Of a stretch of 7,355 nt of DNA, positions 1-5,615 are shown in pieces. The stretch spans positions 1 to 7,355 of the forward strand of contig CAKSWA010000061.1 of the NCBI GenBank assembly GCA_934511165.1, in the 5' to 3' direction. Each line of letters starts with the position of its first letter. Positions within the stretch are counted from its first letter, which is position 1. The stretch comes from an uncultured Oscillospiraceae bacterium (GTDB lineage Bacteria > Bacillota > Clostridia > Oscillospirales > Oscillospiraceae). Both the position numbers and the translations under genes were made by a program. The notes beneath the pieces were generated by a model that saw nothing but the letters and a program-made list of their open reading frames with translations, made no database searches and was not told where the DNA came from.

Positions 1-29
1 TGTCGCCGGAGAAAATGATCAAAACTCTA

Positions 30-49
30 TTTGCGCCTGCGGGCGCAAA
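30..49 (-). terminator. GC-rich hairpin, possible second terminator behind the TetR gene
   Basis: Arms TTTGCGCC (30-37) and GGCGCAAA (42-49) form a perfect 8-bp stem around a 4-nt loop. Read on the minus strand, the stem is followed by TAGAGTTTTGATC, a weak T-rich tail, so it could catch leftward transcripts that pass the first hairpin. It has no T-run on the plus strand. The 7-nt direct repeat AAACTCT occurs at 22-28 and 47-53, beside and overlapping the hairpin. The terminator role is an inference. Confidence 0.3.
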
Positions 50-75
50 CTCTGCGAGGCATTTTCGACAGTCTG

Positions 76-108
76 AAATGGCTCCCTCGGACGAGGGAGC
101 CATTTTTT
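76..108 (+). terminator. Rho-independent terminator, rightward
   Basis: Arms AAATGGCTCCCTCG (76-89) and CGAGGGAGCCATTT (92-105) are perfect reverse complements. The real loop is about 4 nt, because the innermost C-G pair cannot close. The plus strand continues as a run of six T (103-108), the classic intrinsic terminator form. On the minus strand only ATTTC follows, so leftward termination for the TetR gene, which stops 11 nt away, would be weaker. The orientation implies a plus-strand gene ending left of the window, with the hairpin shared by convergent genes. Confidence 0.75.
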
Positions 109-118
109 GCTCATTACG

Positions 119-661
119 TTACATCCACGCGCTGTGGGAGACGAGATAGAGATACGCGTCCACCAGCTCGTCCACGCTCGCGGCGCGGGAGCTTTCCAGC
201 CAATGCTTCACCGTAGAAATGAGGCAGATGGCATTGAAGCGCGCCACCGTTTTCTCGGAAAGAAGCCCTGCGTGCCCTGCGGCAGGCGCGAGAGCGGCGT
301 TTTCCAGAAGCAAACGCTGCACCGCATCTGCGAACGAGTCCTCAAAGCCGTTCTGGCCTGTGACGGTGAACGCCTTGCGGTAAAAAGCGCTGTCCTCCAC
401 AAGCCCGGCAAAGATCGTGCGCAGCGCGCCGCCGCCGTCGCCGCGGCGCAGCGGCTCGCCCGCCGGGGCGACCACATCCGTTTCCACGATCCATGCGAGC
501 AGATCGTATTTGTCCTGAAAGTGGTTATAAAACGACGGGCGGCGGATACCGGCCTCGTTCGTGATCATCATGATGGAGATTTTTTCGAAGGGATATCGCA
601 GCAGCAGCGCCTTGAAGCCGTCGGCAATCAGGCGCTTGGTCATATCCTTGCGGCTATCCAT
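119..661 (-). CDS. TetR/AcrR-family transcriptional regulator, DhaS-like C-terminal domain
   Basis: A 180-residue protein, a normal length for the family. Residues 8-59 form the TetR DNA-binding domain. The helix-turn-helix reads KISIMMITNEAGIRRPSFYNHF (about 27-48), followed by the usual D-K-x-D-L-L segment. The C-terminal part contains FYRKAFTVTGQNGF (93-106), which resembles the TetR_C_8 type found in DhaS-like regulators of Firmicutes. The effector is unknown. The ATG is preceded by a strong AGGAGG (668-673) with a 6-nt spacer. The gene starts 12 nt after the stop of the MntP-like gene, so the two are almost certainly co-transcribed. The likeliest role is local control of that operon, including itself. 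This is inferred from position, since TetR proteins often regulate an adjacent membrane protein. TetR membership is near certain; the ligand and target are not. Confidence 0.9.
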   Translation of the reverse strand: MDSRKDMTKRLIADGFKALLLRYPFEKISIMMITNEAGIRRPSFYNHFQDKYDLLAWIVETDVVAPAGEPLRRGDGGGALRTIFAGLVEDSAFYRKAFTVTGQNGFEDSFADAVQRLLLENAALAPAAGHAGLLSEKTVARFNAICLISTVKHWLESSRAASVDELVDAYLYLVSHSAWM

Positions 662-673
662 GGTTGCCTCCTA

Positions 674-1246
674 TCAGAGCAGCGAGCGGAGCAGCACGTC
701 CGCGCCGGTCACGAGGAACAGCACGCCGCCGATCCAGTACGCAGTGTTTTTCTGCGAATATCCGAAATGATAGCCCACCGTCACGCCGCCGAGCGCGCAC
801 ACCGCCGTCACGCCGAAGAGCGTAGCAAGGCAGGAGAGCCAGTACGCATCGAGAAAGCGGGAGCTGACGCCGGCGAGCAGCGAATCAAGACTCGTGAGCA
901 CGGCGGTGCCGACGACCTTTTTGTAGGTGATCTCGGAGCGGTGCTCAAAAATAGCCTTTTTGCGGATGGCCTTCACGATCAGATACGCGCCAAGCACGAA
1001 GAAAATGAGCGCGCCGAGACGGTGCCACAGCCCCTGCGTCACGGTGTAGTAGGACGCGAAGCGCGGCAGCATGCCGAGAAGCCGCCCAATCTCCATCGCC
1101 GCGACCTGCGCCGCACAGAAGATGAGGCAGTACGCAGCAACGCGGCGGCGGCGGATCTCGCCGAGCACCGCGCCCTGACATACGGCGGCACCGAACACGT
1201 CCAGCGAAATGCCCAGGCAGAAAACCAGAATTTCCCAATATTTCAC
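674..1246 (-). CDS. MntP/DUF204-type putative manganese efflux pump
   Basis: A 190-residue, very hydrophobic protein with about six membrane segments, the size of MntP (near 188 residues). Two features match the family: an Asp in the first helix (D16 in LGISLDVFGAA) and a second Asp in the repeat-like TSLDSLLAGVS (D121), which correspond to the conserved acidic residues of the two MntP half repeats. A charged cytoplasmic loop (about 92-111, IRKKAIFEHRSEITYKK) separates the halves. The family exports Mn2+, but this member is divergent, so the substrate is uncertain and a related DUF204/YtaF-like role is possible. The start is GTG, supported by AGGTGA at 1253-1258 with a 6-nt spacer. A TATAAT promoter lies about 30 nt upstream. 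It is the first gene of a two-gene unit with the TetR regulator. The leader is too short for a manganese riboswitch. Confidence 0.75.
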   Translation of the reverse strand: MKYWEILVFCLGISLDVFGAAVCQGAVLGEIRRRRVAAYCLIFCAAQVAAMEIGRLLGMLPRFASYYTVTQGLWHRLGALIFFVLGAYLIVKAIRKKAIFEHRSEITYKKVVGTAVLTSLDSLLAGVSSRFLDAYWLSCLATLFGVTAVCALGGVTVGYHFGYSQKNTAYWIGGVLFLVTGADVLLRSLL

Positions 1247-1252
1247 AGTCGA

Positions 1253-1258
1253 TCACCT
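1253..1258 (-). promoter_or_regulatory. Ribosome binding site fixing the GTG start of the MntP-like gene
   Basis: The minus strand reads TGAGGTGATCGACT and then GTG. AGGTGA lies 6 nt before the GTG at 1244-1246. The residues after this GTG (KYWEILVFCLGISLDVFGAA) begin a normal MntP-like first helix, and the ATG nearer the promoter belongs to another frame. Both points support GTG as the true start. Confidence 0.7.
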
Positions 1259-1275
1259 CATTATTTGCTGAGCCC

Positions 1276-1304
1276 ATTATACCGGAAATTCTGCCGGAGA
1301 AAAG
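1276..1304 (-). promoter_or_regulatory. Promoter of the MntP-like/TetR operon with a candidate operator
   Basis: A perfect -10 TATAAT lies at 1276-1281. The best -35 at 17-nt spacing is CTTTTC (1299-1304), which is poor and suggests a weak or activator-helped promoter. A true TTGACA at 1322-1327 is 40 nt away and too far to pair with this -10. The spacer holds an imperfect dyad, CCGG-N8-CCGG (1282-1297), placed exactly where a TetR repressor would block RNA polymerase. The -10 is convincing; the operator is an inference. Confidence 0.5.
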
Positions 1305-1308
1305 ATAC

Positions 1309-1354
1309 AAAAATCAGAAAATGTCAAACGCGCCGGAGACAATGCTCCGGCGCG
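1309..1354 (-). terminator. Rho-independent terminator after the NhaC-family gene
   Basis: CGCGCCGGAG (1345-1354 read on the minus strand) pairs with CTCCGGCGCG (1329-1338) as a 10-bp GC-rich stem with a 6-nt loop. On the minus strand it is followed by TTTGACATTTTCTGATTTTT (1309-1328), an interrupted T-rich tract. It lies 24 nt after the transporter stop and separates that unit from the MntP-like operon. Confidence 0.75.
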
Positions 1355-1378
1355 TCCGGTTTATGGGAAAGAGGCCGT

Positions 1379-2899
1379 TCAGACGTTGACCGCCGCGCGG
1401 CGGGACGACACAGCACGGATAACGAAGAGCGCGGCAACCGTGAGCGCAATGCCGATAGCAAGGCAGACGTACACGTTCTGGACGAATCCGGCGATAATGT
1501 AGTTCACAAACGAAACGGCGGCAACGGTGAGAATGTAGGGAATCTGTGTGGAGACGTGGTTGAGATGGCCGCACTGTGCACCGGCAGAGGCCATGATCGT
1601 CGTATCGGAGATCGGCGAGCAATGATCGCCCATGACCGCGCCCGCAAGGCACGCGGAGACGCCGATGATGAGAAGCTGGCTATCCGCGGGGAACACATCC
1701 GTCACGATCGGGATCAGGATACCGAACGTGCCCCAGCTCGTGCCGGTGGAGAACGCAAGGCCGCAGCCGACAAGGAAGATGATCGCCGGAAGCAGGTTGT
1801 AAAGGTTCTGGGATGCGCCCTGCATCACGCCGTACACATATTCCGCCGCGCCGAGCATGCCGGTCATGCTCTTGAGCGTCACGGCGAAGGTGAGAATGAG
1901 GAGCGCCGGAACCATGGCGATGAAGCCCTTGGTGGTGCATTCCATGGCTTCCTTGAACCGGAGAAGGCCGCGGCCGAGGAAGTAGATCACCGTGAAGATG
2001 AGCGCGATGAGCGCGCCCCACGGCAGGCCGACGGTGGCGTCCGTGTTGGCGAAGGCTTCCACAAACGGCGTGCCGGAGAAGTATCCGCCGACGTACAGCA
2101 GTCCGGTGACGCAGCAGACGATCAGCGCGATGACCGGGATCACCAGATCGACAACCTTGCCCTTCGCCGAAACGGGCACCTCCGCCTCATCGTCGCGCCG
2201 CTCGCCGGAGGTGAAGAGATCGCCGTTGAGCTGCGCGTTCATCTCGTGCAGCTTCATGGGGCCGTAGTCAAACTTCATGAGCGTGAGCACAACGATGAAC
2301 ACCAGCGTGAGGAGGCTATAATAGTTCCAGGGGATCGCGCGCACAAAGAGCTCCGGACCGGACATGACGCTCTCATCCACAACGCCGGAGACCGCCGCCG
2401 CCCACGAGGAGATCGGCGCGATCATGCATATGGGCGCGGCCGTCGCGTCGATGAGATAGGCGAGCTTGGCGCGGGAGATGCGGTGGCCGTCCGTCACGGG
2501 GCGCATGACGCTGCCGACGGTGAGGCAGTTGAAATAGTCGTCCACAAAGATCAGCACGCCGAGAAGGAACGTGGCGAGCATCGCGCCGACACGGGTATAC
2601 ACGTGCTTCTGCGCCCAGCGCCCGAACGCCGCCGAGCCGCCGGCGCGGTTCATGAGTGCAACAAGGATGCCGAGCAGCACGAGGAACAGGAAGATGCCGA
2701 CATTGCCGGCGTTGGAGACGCTGCCGATGAGACCATCGTTGATGATGATGTCCAGCGTCCTGACCGGCGCGAACCCGGCGACGAGCGCCGCGCCCACAAC
2801 GATGCCGAGGAAGAGCGAGGAATAGACCTCCTTGGTGATCAGCGCCAGAGCAATGGCGACGACCGGCGGCAGCAGCGCCCAGATGGTACCGTAGAACAT
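1379..2899 (-). CDS. NhaC-superfamily transporter under a lysine riboswitch, probable lysine permease
   Basis: A 506-residue membrane protein with roughly 11-12 hydrophobic segments. Family marks: FVDDYFNCLTVGSVMRPVTD (118-137), the polar-in-membrane AFSTGTSWGTFGI (382-394) and GDHCSPISDTTIMASAG (424-440), followed by HLNHVSTQIPY (445-455). These belong to the Na+/H+ antiporter NhaC superfamily (ion transporter fold). A charged cytoplasmic loop lies at about 209-250. Automatic annotation would say sodium/proton antiporter. The 5' leader is a full lysine riboswitch with a transcription terminator, and NhaC-superfamily proteins under L-box control have been proposed as lysine transporters (the LysW group of Rodionov and co-workers, from memory). 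Lysine uptake, probably cation-coupled, is therefore the better guess. The start ATG has GGGAGG at 2907-2912 with a 7-nt T-rich spacer. The gene is monocistronic, with its own promoter and terminator. Family assignment is sure; the substrate is inferred. Confidence 0.9.
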   Translation of the reverse strand: MFYGTIWALLPPVVAIALALITKEVYSSLFLGIVVGAALVAGFAPVRTLDIIINDGLIGSVSNAGNVGIFLFLVLLGILVALMNRAGGSAAFGRWAQKHVYTRVGAMLATFLLGVLIFVDDYFNCLTVGSVMRPVTDGHRISRAKLAYLIDATAAPICMIAPISSWAAAVSGVVDESVMSGPELFVRAIPWNYYSLLTLVFIVVLTLMKFDYGPMKLHEMNAQLNGDLFTSGERRDDEAEVPVSAKGKVVDLVIPVIALIVCCVTGLLYVGGYFSGTPFVEAFANTDATVGLPWGALIALIFTVIYFLGRGLLRFKEAMECTTKGFIAMVPALLILTFAVTLKSMTGMLGAAEYVYGVMQGASQNLYNLLPAIIFLVGCGLAFSTGTSWGTFGILIPIVTDVFPADSQLLIIGVSACLAGAVMGDHCSPISDTTIMASAGAQCGHLNHVSTQIPYILTVAAVSFVNYIIAGFVQNVYVCLAIGIALTVAALFVIRAVSSRRAAVNV

Positions 2900-2920
2900 G
2901 AAAAAACCTCCCGCGCATGC

Positions 2921-2953
2921 AAAAAACCGTGATCCCCGGTGGAAGGATCACGG
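2921..2953 (-). terminator. Riboswitch-controlled intrinsic terminator
   Basis: On the minus strand CCGTGATCC (2945-2953) pairs perfectly with GGATCACGG (2927-2935) over a 9-nt loop. Six T follow at once (2921-2926). It lies 21 nt before the NhaC-family start codon and upstream of its ribosome binding site, so if it forms, the gene is not transcribed. Its 5' arm is shared with the antiterminator. Confidence 0.9.
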
Positions 2954-3004
2954 CTGTGCATACAAAATCAGTAATATAAAATATACTAAATTCGCAGCAA
3001 TGAC
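2947..3004 (-). promoter_or_regulatory. Antiterminator helix of the lysine riboswitch
   Basis: On the minus strand GTCATTGCTG (2995-3004) can pair with CAGCCGTGAT (2947-2956): nine of ten positions pair (two of them G-U), with one U-C mismatch. The first segment contains most of the 3' strand of riboswitch helix P1 (2998-3006). The second contains most of the 5' arm of the terminator (2945-2953). The helix therefore excludes both. The enclosed AU-rich stretch (about 2964-2992) can fold into its own hairpin, which would bring the two arms together. Pairing was worked out by eye. Confidence 0.65.
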
Positions 3005-3162
3005 AGCTCTCCACCGAAGTGACAGTCCGCGGAATGTTCTCCCGCGTCCCAGGCCTCCCCCGCCAGACAGCGGAGAAATCCTTCGGCGATCTCCCCTTTC
3101 CGCTTCCCCGGTGTCTGCCGGACAACGAAAGCGTACTGATGTTGGTCGCGCCTCTATCATTG
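2998..3162 (-). promoter_or_regulatory. Lysine riboswitch (L box) aptamer
   Basis: About 165 nt of the leader match the lysine aptamer. Helix P1 is CAATGATAG (3154-3162) with CTGTCATTG (2998-3006), nine pairs including one G-U. Inside are the hallmark conserved segments in the right order: AGAGGCGCGA directly after P1, ATCAGTA (3134-3140), GGAAAGGGGAGATCGCCGAAGG ending at 3080 (CGCCGAAGG, 3080-3088), GGACTGTCAC (3019-3028) and GGAGAGC (3006-3012) leading into the closing strand of P1. The aptamer binds lysine. Ligand stabilises P1, which frees the terminator downstream to form, giving an OFF switch. It begins about 7 nt after the predicted transcription start and controls the NhaC-family transporter. 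Recognition rests on conserved sequence blocks; no covariance search was run. Confidence 0.93.
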
Positions 3163-3175
3163 AGATTACTTTTTC

Positions 3176-3203
3176 ATTATAAGTTGCTAAAGAAAAAAGT
3201 CAA
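3176..3203 (-). promoter_or_regulatory. Promoter of the lysine-riboswitch transporter unit
   Basis: -35 TTGACT (3198-3203) and -10 TATAAT (3176-3181) are separated by a T-rich 16-nt spacer. They differ from the sigma-A consensus at one position. The predicted start is near 3169, a few bases before riboswitch helix P1. The -35 overlaps the T-run of the preceding MATE terminator. Confidence 0.85.
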
Positions 3204-3219
3204 GCATAAACATGCATTG
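3193..3219 (-). terminator. Probable terminator of the hemZ-kinase-MATE unit
   Basis: On the minus strand CAATGCAT folds with ATGCTTG through a GTTT loop: seven pairs with one bulged T (3201-3219). After AC come six T (3193-3198). The stem is short and AT-rich, so it may be leaky. It lies 12 nt after the MATE stop codon and shares bases with the -35 of the next promoter. Confidence 0.5.
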
Positions 3220-3231
3220 GAGCGAAAAAAC

Positions 3232-4620
3232 TTACGCCGGAGCCGGTTGCCCTCCCTGCTCTGCCTCCCGCCGCCGGATATCACGCGAAACGCGCACGGC
3301 AATCGGCACGGCAAGCAGCATCACAAGCATATCCGCCGCGCCCTGCACCGACGCGATGCCCCATACGCCCCAGAGCCGGATCATGACAGGCAATATCGGG
3401 AAGAAGCAGATCCCCTGCCGCGCAAGCCCCAGCAGCAGCGACGGCAGTGCCCGCCCGATGCCGGAGCAGAGCATATTCACGATGATGCCGAAGCCTTGGA
3501 ACGGCATGGCAAGGCATTGGATGCGCAGCGAAAATACGCCGATGCGCACAAGCTCGGCATCGTTCTCCGTAAAGAGCAGCAGAATGGGCCGGGCGAATAT
3601 TCCGACAACGAGCGCCACGACGGAAATGCCCGCGACGCACGCGATCATGGAAAACCGGAACGATTCCCGCACGCGGTCAAACCGCTTTGCGCCCCACGAG
3701 AACCCCGCCACGGGCTGGAACCCCTGACCGAAGCCGAGACAGGCGCTCGTCATAAACATGGTGATGCGGTTGGCAACATTGATTGCTGCGAGCGCGCTCG
3801 TACCGTAGCCCACGGCGATGCGGTTGAGCAGTATTCCGGCAAGCGTGCCGAGACCGTTGCGGAAAAAGCTCGCGCTGCCCATGGCGCATACCTCTTTGGC
3901 ATCCTGCCAGCGCGGGCGGAACTGCCGGAAGCGGATCGTGAGCAGCGTCTTTTTGCGGAAATACGGCGTCATGAGGATGCACCAGCTGACGACCTTGGAA
4001 ATAGCCGTCGCAGCGCTCGCGCCCGCGACGCCCCAGCCGAACGTGAAGATGAAGAGCGGATCAAGCCCCACGTTGAGCACCGCGCCCGCCACCATGCCGA
4101 TCATGGAAAAGACGGCGCTGCCCTCGGCGCGCAGGCATTGGTTAAGCACAAAGCTCGTCGCCATAAATGGCGCGGCGAGCAGGATATACCGGCAGTACTG
4201 CTCCGAATACGGCAGGATCTCCTCGTTCGCGCCGAGGAGGAGCAGCATCTGATTCTGATACGTAAAGCCGAGAATGAGCACAAGCGTTCCGAGCGCAAGC
4301 GCGAGGAAGAAGCACGTGGAAAGCACCTCGCGGGCGCGCTCGTCCTGCTTCGCGCCGAGCAGACGCGACGTAAGGCTCGCCGCGCCCACGGCGAGGAGCG
4401 AGCCTGCCATCATGATGATGAGATCGATCGAGCCGTTCACGCCGACCGCGCCCGTAGCGTCTGTGCCGAGCTGGCTTACGAAGAGCGTATCGGCAAGGTT
4501 ATAGGCGCTCGTGACGAGCATTCCCGCAATCGACGGCAGCGCCATTTTCGGCACAAGCTTGGGAATGGGCGTTTTGAGCATGAAATCCCGTTTCTCATTG
4601 GGATCGCGGAACTGGGGCAT
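3232..4620 (-). CDS. MATE-family multidrug/metabolite efflux transporter
   Basis: A 462-residue protein with about twelve membrane segments, the normal MATE size. The N-terminal lobe begins TPIPKLVPKMALPSIAGMLV (17-36) and continues with YNLADTLFVSQLGTDATGAVGV, a typical first-helix signature. The link LRAEGSAVFSMIGMVAGAVLN (163-183) and the second-lobe GFGQGFQPVAGFSWGAKR (295-312) are classic MATE motifs. Members export cationic drugs or metabolites by Na+ or H+ antiport from the cell membrane; the substrate here cannot be read. The chosen ATG has only AAAGGA 12 nt upstream, a poor spacing. Met14 (4581) is a possible later start, still upstream of the first helix. No start codon lies in frame between the kinase stop and this ATG. 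It follows the kinase gene after 54 nt with no visible promoter, so read-through from the hemZ promoter is likely. Confidence 0.93.
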   Translation of the reverse strand: MPQFRDPNEKRDFMLKTPIPKLVPKMALPSIAGMLVTSAYNLADTLFVSQLGTDATGAVGVNGSIDLIIMMAGSLLAVGAASLTSRLLGAKQDERAREVLSTCFFLALALGTLVLILGFTYQNQMLLLLGANEEILPYSEQYCRYILLAAPFMATSFVLNQCLRAEGSAVFSMIGMVAGAVLNVGLDPLFIFTFGWGVAGASAATAISKVVSWCILMTPYFRKKTLLTIRFRQFRPRWQDAKEVCAMGSASFFRNGLGTLAGILLNRIAVGYGTSALAAINVANRITMFMTSACLGFGQGFQPVAGFSWGAKRFDRVRESFRFSMIACVAGISVVALVVGIFARPILLLFTENDAELVRIGVFSLRIQCLAMPFQGFGIIVNMLCSGIGRALPSLLLGLARQGICFFPILPVMIRLWGVWGIASVQGAADMLVMLLAVPIAVRVSRDIRRREAEQGGQPAPA

Positions 4621-4651
4621 GGGCGGTCTGGGTCCTTTCTCTCTTTGGTTT

Positions 4652-4663
4652 CCGGCGCGCCGG
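4652..4663. repeat. 12-bp perfect palindrome between the kinase and MATE genes
   Basis: CCGGCGCGCCGG is its own reverse complement and could form a small, strong hairpin in the mRNA between the two genes. In the transcribed (minus) direction the T-run comes before it, next to the kinase stop, and AAACCAAAG follows. It is therefore not an intrinsic terminator. It could act as an RNA stability or processing element, or be chance in GC-rich DNA. Confidence 0.35.
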
Positions 4664-4674
4664 TCAGGAAAAAA

Positions 4675-5613
4675 TCAGTAGGAGTATTTTCCGCCGCCGA
4701 TGAACTCGCGCAGCAGGGAGTCCCTGGCGAGCAGGTCGGGCGAAACATCCTCAAAGCGCTCAAACGCCGGGAGGATGCTCTGCAGCTCGCTGTAGCGCGG
4801 CGTGTCGGCGGGCATGGCGTTGAAGAGTTCCGTGGCGGTATTATTCAGCACCGGCACCTCATAGGCAAACGAGGAGTCGAACTGGAGATTGGCCTTATCT
4901 TTGAAGGGCGAAATATACAGCTTCTCGCCGCGGCGGATGTTCGCCCAATGGGCAAGCGTCTGCTGTGCGGCGGTGCCGCGGAAGAGATAGTCGCGCACGG
5001 TGCGGCGCATGAGGCGCATCCAGGTGCCCTTGAACACGACTGCGCCGTTGTCGTCCAGAATGTTGCTGCGCGCGCTGATATAGAGCTTGAATGCCTCGGG
5101 ATGCACGAGCGTAATTGAATCGTTGAGCGCATGGATGCCCTCAAAAACGGCGACCTCGTTTTTCTTCAGCCGCAGCGAAGCGCTCGGCTCCAGATCGCGG
5201 CACTGGTGCACGAAGTCATAGCGCGGCACGAGAATGCGCCCGCCCTCGGAGAGAACGGAGAAGTGCTCGTTCAAAAGCTCCATATCCATGCACAGGGGCG
5301 ACTCAAGATCGTACCCGCCCTCGGGTGTGCGCGGCGTCGTCTCCGGGGAGACGGTTTTGAAATAATTGTCCATGGAGATGCTGTGCGTGCGCACGCCGCG
5401 CCGCTCAAGCACCTCGCACACCTTCAGCGCAGTCGTCGTCTTGCCGCTGCCGGAGGGGCCGGAGAGCAAAACGATCGGGCTCTTTTCCATATTCTCCATA
5501 ATGCGGTCGGCGGCAAGCTCCAGCCGTTCGGCATAGATTTTGTCGCACTCCGCGATGAAGCCGGCGGCATCCGCGCGGCAGCGTTCATTGATCTCGGAAA
5601 GATAATAGGCCAT
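4675..5613 (-). CDS. Uridine-kinase-like nucleoside kinase, compact clostridial form
   Basis: A 312-residue P-loop kinase of the uridine kinase/phosphoribulokinase family, which phosphorylates a nucleoside with ATP or GTP in the cytoplasm. Visible in order: Walker A GPSGSGKTT (52-60), SMDNYF (80-85), YDLESPLCMD (101-110), PRYDF (130-134), FEGIHALND (157-165), an RR-rich lid-like segment MRLMRRTVRDYLFRG (199-213) and the conserved tail DSLLREFIGGGKY (298-310). Related clostridial kinases usually carry a large N-terminal TGS/threonyl-tRNA-synthetase-like region and run to about 550 residues. Here only about 45 residues precede the kinase core, so this is a short version. The start ATG lies 2 nt after the hemZ stop, and its only Shine-Dalgarno-like sequence (AAAGGG) is inside hemZ, suggesting translational coupling. 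The exact nucleoside is unknown. Confidence 0.88.
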   Translation of the reverse strand: MAYYLSEINERCRADAAGFIAECDKIYAERLELAADRIMENMEKSPIVLLSGPSGSGKTTTALKVCEVLERRGVRTHSISMDNYFKTVSPETTPRTPEGGYDLESPLCMDMELLNEHFSVLSEGGRILVPRYDFVHQCRDLEPSASLRLKKNEVAVFEGIHALNDSITLVHPEAFKLYISARSNILDDNGAVVFKGTWMRLMRRTVRDYLFRGTAAQQTLAHWANIRRGEKLYISPFKDKANLQFDSSFAYEVPVLNNTATELFNAMPADTPRYSELQSILPAFERFEDVSPDLLARDSLLREFIGGGKYSY

Positions 5614-5615
5614 TT

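Noticed and set aside
1247..1308. yybP-ykoY manganese riboswitch upstream of the MntP-like gene
   Set aside because: The -10 box is only about 30 nt from the start codon, leaving no room for the aptamer, and none of its conserved loops are seen.
1276..1327. TTGACA at 1322-1327 as the -35 partner of the TATAAT at 1276-1281
   Set aside because: The spacing is 40 nt, far outside the usable range. The TTGACA lies in the T-rich tail of the transporter terminator.
107..2932. 941-codon plus-strand open frame
   Set aside because: It lies codon-for-codon opposite three well-recognised minus-strand genes, runs through their intergenic gaps and the NhaC-gene terminator, and has shadow-like composition with no domain.
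4652..4663. Palindrome between kinase and MATE as a terminator
   Set aside because: No T-run follows it in either direction; the only T-run in the transcribed strand precedes it.
3019..5118. 699-codon plus-strand open frame
   Set aside because: It is antisense to the riboswitch, the MATE gene and part of the kinase gene. Its start lies inside the lysine aptamer, and the composition is typical of a shadow frame.
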